Assembly (NCBI GenBank): GCA_021234155.1
Contig: JAJEKV010000012.1
Coordinates: 9,886,448 to 9,950,447 of the forward strand
Source of the DNA: Isoetes taiwanensis
Lineage: Eukaryota > Streptophyta > Lycopodiopsida > Isoetales > Isoetaceae
Direction: 5' to 3'
Length of the DNA stretch: 64,000 bases
Positions 55,860 through 64,000 of this stretch are shown here, one piece after another (position 1 is the first letter of the stretch; each line of letters begins with the position of its first letter). A model generated the notes under the pieces. It was not told the origin of the DNA and ran no database searches. It saw only the letters and a program-made list of their open reading frames with translations. A program made the translations under genes and the position numbers.

Positions 55860-58690
55860 CCTTCTATTCTCAAACAATTTGTTGTTCTTAATTGCTAGAT
55901 TGGTTTTGAGAAGTTAATGACTATGTATGTGAAGGTCATTTTGTAACATTCTAGAGTGCCCTAGACCTTTGTGCAATATAAGGACCATCGGCCTCTCTCC
56001 CATGAAGAGGGTTTTGGCGGAAAGGTTTCTTAGTCGTCCATCATTTGACTGGATGTTTTGAAATTCTTTTGCGCTTGGACCTTCGGCATCTCATCTCCAC
56101 AAGGGGGACTTTTGGGAAAAGGTGGAAGGCCGGAATATATGTATAAAACTGGCATTGCTTGAAAAGAAATGTTAAAAAAGAATAAATATCTCTTTTGTAA
56201 TTAAATAATTAAGATAATTATATGGGCTTGTTCCTGGAGAAGGGACTAGCCTAGGAATTAGTTGATAAGTGCTATAGGCAGTTGCAGTCAGGAACCATAT
56301 GAATTTTTAAGCTGGAAAGACGTAATTATAAGAATCCACTTTAATGGCGCTAAATAAATCTCTTAGCTACGGAAAGTGGTTTTTAATATGAAATCTATTA
56401 AAACCTTAGCTAAAGGGGCCTTAATTAGATAATGTTTGGAGGGCTGCCGCATGAGGCAAAGGCACGCCATCAATTATGACATAATTATGGAGTTAGCTAA
56501 TATGACTCGGATGGATTGCGGCCATGGGCAACCCGAAACAATTTGTTAATTTCTAATTGCTATGTTGGTTTTGAGAGGCACTATACCAAGGGATTTTAGA
56601 ACATTCTAGAATAAGGGTGTTGTGCCTTCTATTTTTTTTTTAATGTTGTGCCTTCTATTTTTTTTTTTCTATTTAAGCCATCAGTCAGTGTTGTCGTCAG
56701 TGTTCCGGCAGTCCATTCTTAAGAGCGCATGGCGATTATCGTATTGTTTCTATGATGTGGCTTTGTCCTTCCTTAACCTTGGCGTGGCCGGCTGTTCGAC
56801 CAGACTCTGTTTTGGAAGGGCATCTTTTAAGAACACCGGATCTTAATGAGAAGCAGTGCGAACTCCAGAGTTTTCCATTCTTTTCATATATTTGGAGATT
56901 AGGTGGCTGTATGACATGCATTTCTTTGGCTAAATTCAATTATGGAAGTCGTTCTCAACATTCTCTGATACAAAAATAGTTGCCCATATCTGAGATGGCC
57001 GAATTTGTGTTGGCCAGTGTTTTATGGCGAGATCTGATAGAAGATCTGGCTAGATGCCTTGCAAATCGACTAGATGCTGGCATATAAGAATTTGTCGCTT
57101 TAATTTTCTGTTGGCATACATGATTTGTCTATTATGGCTTATTGCTGCAAGGCCATGGCGATAAAAGGGTTATTGGATAAGCTGGATGCAAGACCTGTAA
57201 TTACAGTTCGAATTGATGCTTCAAATACATGGAAGGCACCGTGCCAGGTTTGATCTTTTTTTCTAGCATTAAACTAGGTTCTATATATTTAACGATTCTG
57301 GAAGAGTTACTATGTTGCATGTTTAAAATTACACTGGTAACTTAGGGCAGTGGGAACCATCACTGCAGATGCATTGCTCATCCTTTAGATCCTACATAGC
57401 TGCTTTTCTCAAGTTGGGCAAGTTCCAATGTCTCTTTTCTCAGACAAAGAGCGAAGTTACGGATGGTTTAGACCGACACCTCCGGCGATTCGCTTTAGTA
57501 CGGGTCCTAACAAATCTGGTCCTTGCACGTGTTGTACGTGCTTAGTTAACAAGGTATACAAGTTATTTGTATTGAAAAATCTCTTTGCCCGAGGCCCATT
57601 TATTACGCATGCCATGGCCATCTAGTTTGCAACCATAACTAAATTATTCGGATCCTCGCTTTGCATCCTCTCTTCTTTGGCCACATCATGCAAGCAGGTT
57701 CTCAGCGCTTTAATTTGTTCCTCTTTGTTGTTGCACAATAGATCTTGGCACAGAGATCTTGATAGTTAATTGTTTTATGCTAAGATCGAGAGTTCATTTC
57801 ATGCGGTTGTAGTGCTCATGGGCTGGCCTTATTTGTTGCAATAGGAGCCATTATAATTTATTAGCATGCCATTTAATGCATTTGATTTAGCAAACAAAGT
57901 TTGGGCTCTAACGTAATAATGGCAAACCTCAAATTTTGGATTCACTGTGGTTCCTTCTTTTTTCTGATGCACTTTGTTTCTTCCTTTTACAATCACTTTG
58001 TTGCATGCGGTATGCATACTTTTGCAATGTGCATCTTAGAAGTTTAACAGTTTAATTATACTTTGGTTTATGGCTTAAATTGCAATCACTATTCACATTA
58101 CGAGTATGTATTGAAACCTGAAGCTAAACTTCGTGGGGTGAGCAGAGCAAATTGGTTCAATCAAGAGACTTTGCTGGGATTTGCAAATTCGACCAGAAAG
58201 TCTTAAGCTCGAAAAGTAGATCCTCATTCCCAATTGTGAGCTCAAGCCGCTCTGCTCTAATTTGCAGGTCAATATCTGATACGAGTTTCAGATGCTGCAA
58301 TTTGCTTTTAAATATCCGTTCAAATGTTCACACAACAGTGGGATGCACAACATTGGATTTGCAACTCCATTTGGAGTTACAATTTGCACATTTTTGTTAC
58401 ACCATTGCCAAACAATAGGCATTCATCTTATTTCCACATCCAACGTAATGTGTCCTTGGGGTCACTTTTAACGATACTTGATTTGTCTAGCAATAAATAA
58501 GGAAGATGAAATCTTTGGTAAAGTGAGAAATTGTTAGGTATATATGATGTTATAGCGTTAAGCAAATGAGAAGTGAATCTTGGTAACAATAGGTATTAGT
58601 CGAGAAACAGATCTTACAAGTTATAGACATTGACAACATGCCGTGATAAGAGGATGCCATGATAAGAGGATACTAGTCTATTAAATACAA
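55860..58690 (+). other. Interior of the nested TIR transposon
   Basis: A direct repeat (ACAATTTGTT...TTGGTTTTGAGA...ACATTCTAGA) occurs at 55871-55960 and 56533-56610. Short open stretches with nearby splice-like signals (57150-57250; 57428-57625; 58100-58200) could be captured host exons, but I recognise none. Confidence 0.4.
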
Positions 58691-58699
58691 AGGCGGGGT

Positions 58700-59350
58700 T
58701 GCAGAAATAGGGAACATGCTAAAACATTGCATATGGAAATGGGGGATTGTTTAATATGGAAACGGGGAACACATTGCATGTAGAAACAGTACAACTGAAA
58801 AGAATTTTTATATGAGAGTATATATCACAAAGGGGGATTGTTATCATAATGGGTATGAACATTGGTTGTTTTAAAGGGGTACGCATAACATTGGTTGTTT
58901 TAAAGGGGTACGCATATATGCAATGGGGTACAAATGAAGAAATTTTTGAGTAAGGGGATATCAAATTACAAAATCATAAAGGCAGATTGTTAAGGAAAGG
59001 GGTATGAGTAGTGGTTGCATGAAATGGGGTACGATTATTGCATATGTAGAAATGGTGTACAAATGGAGAAAATTTTGAGTAAGGGGATATGAAACTACAA
59101 AATCATAAAAGGGGATTGTTGAGGAAAGGGGTATAAATATTAGTTGCACGAAATGGGGTATAAATATTGCATATCTGGAAATGGGGTATAAATGAAGAAA
59201 TTTTCGAGTAAGGGGATATTAAATTACAAAATCATAAAGGGGGATTGTTGCTAGAAAAGGATATGGGGTATGAACATTGCATATGGCAATGGGGGATATA
59301 AAAAAAAAACTTCAAATAAGAGGATACTAATCTACAAAATCACAAAGGGG
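58700..59350 (+). repeat. Right subterminal minisatellite
   Basis: Five to six units of about 110-125 bp built from CATTGCATAT, GAAATGGGG, AAATTTTTGAGTAAGGGGATAT, TACAAAATCATAAA and GGGGGATTGTT. Different unit from the left end. Confidence 0.75.
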
Positions 59351-59851
59351 GGAATGTGGCCAAATACCCCGTTTCTAAAAATCATTGCTATTCCACGAAA
59401 AAGGGGGATTTTGAGGGGGTTTTTACGGGGGATTTTAAGGAGGATGTGGGCATCATTTTTGATGTGAAACATTTCATCTGCTTTTCATACTGGCTTATTC
59501 TTCATGAGACCTTGCTTCTCCATTGGAGTTCTAGAGTGCTATCCATATATACTTTTCCACATCTCGTTTAGCACTCATGCTAACTTTGATTTACTGTCAT
59601 ATGCAGGTTCATTCTTTTCTCTTCCATTTCCATCTGCCTATCAGTTGCCCTTCATACCATTTCAGCCTTCCATTCCTTTATTCTTATTCCCTACAATGCT
59701 CTGCACCACATTTCCATCATAGCAGAGTTCATCTCATACTCATTGCCACTCTCTTTCATCATTCTACATCACTCTGTCACTTGCACCAGCATCTGAAGTT
59801 CCTCAGTCTAAATTTACATTTGTTAGGCTGAGGGGACCAGCCTATTCTTTC

Positions 59852-59862
59852 CTTTGAGGAGA
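59852..59862 (+). other. Polypurine tract of second Gypsy element
   Basis: TTGAGGAGA-type purine run directly before the 3' LTR start TGTTGCCC. Short and imperfect. Confidence 0.5.
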
Positions 59863-62306
59863 TGTTGCCCATTTTTGGCAACATAGACCAGCATCTATGT
59901 ATCAAAACCTTTGTTTCATTTATATTTCCTTCAAGAAAAAGTTCCAGGCTATTGTGATCCCATCAGAGTTTGGAAGACATTTGACCAAGATTGGAAGACA
60001 TTTGGGATCTCCTATTATGGCCTAGTCTTTTCCTTGAGGTAAAACACCTTTCTAGACACATTCCTATTAGTTTAACATTTTCCTTTGATTTGAAGACCAG
60101 GCAAAGGCTATAGCAAGTTTATCAAGGAGGCACAAGACATTTTACCAAAGCTCAAACCTTATGAAGCTTGCTTGAGAAGTTTGAAGTCACACACATGAGG
60201 ATGCTACCCTAGAAGTGAAATTTGCTCTTGTTCTAGCCTTGAAGTTTGGAAGACCCTTATAAAAGTTTGGAAGACCTTAGGCTTTGAGCAAATCTATCTT
60301 CACTATGAGGTATGAATTGAGCCCTAGAAACAATTTGAGATAAGATCAAGTGCTACAGAGGTACCCATCTCTTCTTCATTCCATTCATCTTACATTTCCC
60401 TTTCTATATCCCAAGAGCCTTCAAAACTTTTCCTTCACCATTGTTTCCACTTTTGAGACCTTTTCTCATCATTCTACTACTTATTTTTTATTGATCTCAC
60501 CTTCATTTGAGAATTGTCCCCTAGTGATCTTGAAAACCTTCAAAGGCAAGAAAGCTTTTTTTTCATTCTCATTTCATCTTCCTAAACCCTAGTATAGCCT
60601 ATTTACACCCTTTTCCCATCTTTTTCCTATGACTTTTTCACCATCCCTATGTTGCAATATTCATTGACCATGGGTCAAAAGGGACAAAAATTCAAATGTT
60701 TCAGTTTGACCTAAAAACTCTCTAGATGGAAAGCTTGAAAAAAAAAAGCTAATTTGGTCTTTTAAAATTCAAAAAAAACCCTTGGGAAGACCTTCAAAAT
60801 TGGATTCTTGGGATGCGTGCCCAAAAAATAAAAAACCTATTCTAGCCTATCTACCCTATCTATTTACGCAGATAGTTCCAGTCACCCCCCATTTTTCCAC
60901 GTGGGCCAGGGGGGGCTGTGATTTCTGGCCGGGTGTCCCTCTGCATGGCACGCACGAAAATTTAATAGTGGGCCCGCATTATTCCTTATATCTGAGAGGC
61001 CTTGAACCACTTCTACTGTGGGATATATCACCCTTAAGAATTTTTGATGAACCCTAAGAAATAGGGGAACACGCTAAATCCGCCAATTGTGCCTAAATTT
61101 GATTGAATCCCGCCAATTTTAGCCCAAATTAGCTCCTAAACCTTTTCGAAACCATGGGGATCCTTTGTGGCACTTGATTCGATAGAAATTGCTCAATTTG
61201 GGCCTCAAATCACTCAACCGAAGCTAGCTTTTGGGAAGAACAGTTCTTAAGCCAAGAAACAGATCAAATCAAGACGCCCCTCGAGAGATAGACCTCGTGA
61301 TCTTGGCGCATTTTGATATTCTGATATTATCTTGCTCTGCTCTATTCGAAATTTGCTCTGCTCTGCTCGTGATTGAAGATCTGTCCCAGTGTGATTTGTT
61401 CGACAGCTGAGGCACTTCAACTACAACTCAAAAAATCATTTCATTCGGCTTCATTGGTAGTTCTGAGATTCACTAAAGGCTCAGACAGACCTGGATTTTA
61501 CTTTCAAACACTATTATATGTTTGAATTTGGTAATGCCTTGCTAACACTATCAAATTTCTTGTGTTACATTTCTATAATGCATAGTCTTTGCCTGGAAAG
61601 TTGTTGTCACCATTGTATATTCATCTTTTGTAATCCTGCATTGTGCTTTTTAAGCTAAAAAACTAAAAACAAAACCCAAAATATTTATTCCAAGCTATAT
61701 TCTTTTCAGATAGTTGCATTTCATCTTCATAAAAACCTTAGAGACCTACACATTCAAAGAAAACACATAAAAAGACCTTTTTTCATAACTGTCACAGAGT
61801 TTGTTCTTTTCCTGAGGCCTCGGCTACTTACAGAGAAACCAAAACTTTTTTTTGCTATTTAAACCCTATGCACATGATCTAGGGGTTATTTTGAAGTTGC
61901 CTGCACAGATCCCAACTCAAGATTCCTTATCAAACTCCATCTGCAAATTTTGGCTCTCTGTTTTGGCACTGGCCAACTTTTTGACCCGACTTTGACCTAC
62001 ATTTTCTCAACCTTCCCCTATTCAAATCAAGTCAAATCTCCACCCCCAGTTTTCCTTTGCTTGTTGATCATCTATACCACCAATCACATCTCAAAAATCT
62101 CACAAGGTGTGTCTGCAAGGCCATTTTTTGCTCTGACAGTTTTTTCAGTTTCAGGGACTTTAGTGATTTTGGAAAAACCAATATTCCAAAATGACTTTTC
62201 TCACTTCATATGTCAAGGATTGATCACCCTAAGTGATCTGGAGGTCCAAACCATTTTGTTTGAGCTTCCTTGAGGTTAGACTAAAATTCCAGGTTTTAGG
62301 CTAACA
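59863..62306 (+). repeat. 3' LTR of second Gypsy element
   Basis: Matches 48656-51098 throughout; ends GGCTAACA, followed by target duplication ACCAT. Confidence 0.92.
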
Positions 62307-62311
62307 ACCAT

Positions 62312-63090
62312 GTTCAATTGTAAATTTACAGGTAGTTTTTGCATCGAAATTTGAATTGATAGCTGATCATTACAGGGCAGGACCAAACTTAATCTCATAA
62401 GAAACTTTAATATAAGTTCCCTGCTTTGTATGCCTATAAAAAAATCACCTTTTTCAAATGACAGATGCATGTACAGAAATTATGAGCAAATCATGAAACT
62501 GCAAGGACATTCTTAATTTGCTGATGAATGGACGGATATCCTTAAATGATGCATCCCAACATGATTCATCCCTTTAATGATGGTCTGATTAGGCAAGTTA
62601 GAGGTCCATAGTTTGCAAGATACAAATGATGAGGTCGCACTTTTGAACTGTGTAAATATGAAGAATTAATAGAATAGGTCCATCTATGGTCAATTATGAT
62701 ATGGTACTGCTTGTGTGCCAGTTATTATAATTGATTTGAATTGATTTTATCATCCAGTTTTTAGAAAAGAGCAAGATGATCTTAAGGCCCTGCAAAAACT
62801 TATAAAATTAGACATAGGTGAAGAGAACCGTTTATGTTTTGCTCTTGCCTTCAACTATTATTGAAGCCAAGATGTACATGTTGCATGTTAGAAGATGTTA
62901 TGTAGTCGTTGCTTAAATGAGCATTTTGATCTGTTTGGGAGCTGGAACCTTTGACATTATATTCATCATGAATATTCCCTCTTACGGCCTACAATGTTAG
63001 AATAAAATGGCATATTTAGTCAAAACCATATAAAAACTATGACCAAATTGTTATTTTTTACATGTTAACAGGTTTATCACGTGTTTTGCA
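62312..63090 (+). other. Intergenic or intronic, no supported gene
   Basis: An open stretch at 62757-62873 (FRKEQDDLKALQKLIKLDIG) looks coding-like but is unrecognised and does not resemble serine racemase. It could be an unrelated exon. Confidence 0.3.
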
Positions 63091-63091
63091 G

Positions 63092-63690
63092 TGGTAAAGG
63101 ACAATTGGCATGGAGTTCTTGGAGGAAATTCTAATGCTTGATGCCATCATTATGCTAATTAGTGGTGAGATGATTTATTGCTACAAAAGTTTGTTTTGTA
63201 AAAACATCGTCGGACCAGTTCCCTTCAATGTAGGTGTAGTGTAATATCAGGAATTGTAGTGGTTGCAAAGGCTATCAAGTCACAAATCCTAGTCAAAGAA
63301 ATGCAATTATTTTTTGAAGAATGAGAATCTAATATTGTAGCAGATGGTTTAAGAGCATGCCTTGATAATAAGAGTATCCTTTAGCAATTTGACATGGTAT
63401 GAACCCTGATGATAAATTATTTGTTTCATTCTGAAACAGGTCTATTGTGATGGACTTTGTTGATGATACATTTGTTGTGGATGACGATGCAATCATTCAG
63501 CCACGAAAATGTGCCATGAGATACTGACGATAGTAATGGAGCCTAGTGGAGCCATTGGTCTAGCAGCAGTGTTGTTGAAGCAGTTTCGGTCAAGTACTGC
63601 ATATGCAAGTACATACATATTGGGATTGTTCTTTCTGATGACAATATTGATCTCAACCAGTTGTAGAAAGTCTCTGGAACGTTGACATAG
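63092..63690 (+). pseudogene. Serine racemase-like pseudogene, 3' half
   Basis: Pieces in order match the C-terminal half of plant serine racemase, a PLP enzyme interconverting L- and D-serine. After TTTTGCAG comes GKGQLA then MEFLEEILMLDAIIMLISG, ending at a GTGAGA donor. Next, VISGIVVVAKAIKSQI and NIVADGLRACLD (63250-63375). After a CAG at 63440: VDDTFVVDDDAIIQ, EILTIVMEPSGAIGLAAVLL and IGIVLSDDNIDLNQL. At least one frameshift in the first piece, a TGA after LFFEE, a frameshift near 63520 and a TAG after NQL break it. The N-terminal half with the PLP lysine is not seen. Family call is firm because the motif order is preserved; the gene is dead. Confidence 0.8.
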
Positions 63691-63756
63691 AGTAACGCTT
63701 ATATAGTTTGAGCTTAAGAAGATGTATGTGGGTATATTCAGGCTTGAAGAGATGAT

Positions 63757-64000
63757 TTCAATTATAATAAAGATAAAGATAAAGATAAAGATAGATTTTT
63801 ATCGTCCGCGAAAACCCACAGGGTTATGGGACCCATACAAGAGAAGAGGGCAGAAGCCCACACAGCTGGAGCAAAGAAGGCAAAAGCCCAAACAAAACCC
63901 AAGGACAAAGCCACAAAGAAAACAAAGGGCCGAGGCCAAAAGAAAACATGAGGGCAAAAAGCCCCAGTACAAACAGGATGAACATGCTCATGGATGCTAA
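63757..64000 (-). mobile_element. LINE/SINE-type 3' end with ATAAAG tail, continues past window
   Basis: (ATAAAG)n then ATTTTTATCGTCCGCGAAAA, CCCACAGGGTTATGGGACCC, ATACAAGAG and AAGCCCA-type repeats. Minus-strand reading gives a GGACGATAAAAAT(CTTTAT)n end. Same family as 43844-43960 and 45045-45130. The long open frame over it is Lys/Gln-rich low complexity, not a gene. Confidence 0.5.

Larger units (their letters stand above)
55103..59466. mobile_element. Nested TIR transposon, CACTA-like, non-autonomous
   Basis: Terminal inverted repeats of about 40 bp: left CACATCAAAAACGATGCCCA and onward, right the complement with few differences (ending TGGGCATCATTTTTGATGTG). Flanked by AAA on both sides, consistent with a 3-bp target duplication. 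Subterminal tandem G-rich repeats lie at both ends (55150-55850 and 58700-59350), as in CACTA/EnSpm elements, though the tip is CACAT rather than CACTA. The 2.8-kb middle has no transposase I can read. Confidence 0.75.
48656..62306 (+). mobile_element. Second Ty3/Gypsy element, gag-less, with extra RNase H
   Basis: 2.44-kb direct LTRs (48656-51098, 59863-62306), TG...CA, with a perfect 5-bp duplication ACCAT (48651-48655 and 62307-62311). The primer site matches a tRNA-Gln end. Internal coding order is protease remnant, RNase H-like (archaeal-type) domain, RT, RNase H, integrase, all with frameshifts. Gag is absent. A 4.36-kb TIR transposon is nested at 55103-59466. The LTRs look near-identical over long stretches although the coding region is wrecked. 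Confidence 0.92.

Noticed and set aside
63722-64000. Open frame running off the window end
   Set aside because: Lys/Gln/Arg low-complexity translation of a microsatellite-tailed non-LTR element end.

Overview
This window comes from the nuclear genome of a land plant. Pointers are a two-exon BAHD acyltransferase gene with the usual plant intron position, a G-type lectin receptor-kinase fragment, a serine-racemase pseudogene, tRNA-derived SINEs, Helitron ends and two large Ty3/Gypsy retrotransposons. It is gene-poor and repeat-rich, as in the large genomes of ferns, lycophytes, gymnosperms or some bryophytes. I cannot name the species from sequence alone.

Layout. 1-19 kb is a mosaic of old non-coding repeats: a foldback element end, a tRNA-like SINE, a 345-bp tandem duplication, short GC-rich hairpin elements, Helitron 3' ends at 17.36 and 19.22 kb, and a lectin-kinase fragment near 15 kb. 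20.0-21.6 kb (minus strand) holds the only gene that looks intact, a 448-residue BAHD acyltransferase. 22-25.9 kb is more repeats with two weak gene fragments.

25.95-41.69 kb is one complete Ty3/Gypsy chromovirus. It has 1.5-kb LTRs, a perfect 5-bp target duplication (GTAAT), an initiator-Met primer site, gag, pol and a C-terminal chromodomain. Between the primer site and gag it carries two extra same-strand transcription units, each with its own pair of 67-bp palindromes, TATA box, first-ATG ORF and AT-rich 3' end. The first encodes a 416-residue histone H3/CenH3-like protein. It begins with the exact H3 tail MARTKQTAR, continues through about 315 charged residues and ends in a full H3-type histone fold. 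A very young 2.9-kb non-autonomous LTR element, with its own TSD GGGTT, has landed inside the histone-fold coding region. The second unit encodes a protein I do not recognise. A chromodomain retroelement that also carries an H3-like histone is the standout of this window.

41.7-48.6 kb is repeat mosaic: a Gypsy integrase scrap, a foldback element, LINE-type tails and a SINE with two to three tRNA-like heads. 48.66-62.31 kb is a second Gypsy element with 2.44-kb LTRs, TSD ACCAT and a tRNA-Gln-type primer site. It lacks gag, has a second RNase H lying before the RT, and carries a nested 4.36-kb terminal-inverted-repeat (CACTA-like) transposon at 55.10-59.47 kb. 62.3-64 kb ends with a decayed serine-racemase 3' end and the start of another LINE-type element.

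Apart from the BAHD gene, every coding region seen is transposon-borne or broken. All insertion calls rest on repeats and target duplications read directly from the sequence. Functional statements about the retroelement-borne histone are inference from family knowledge.
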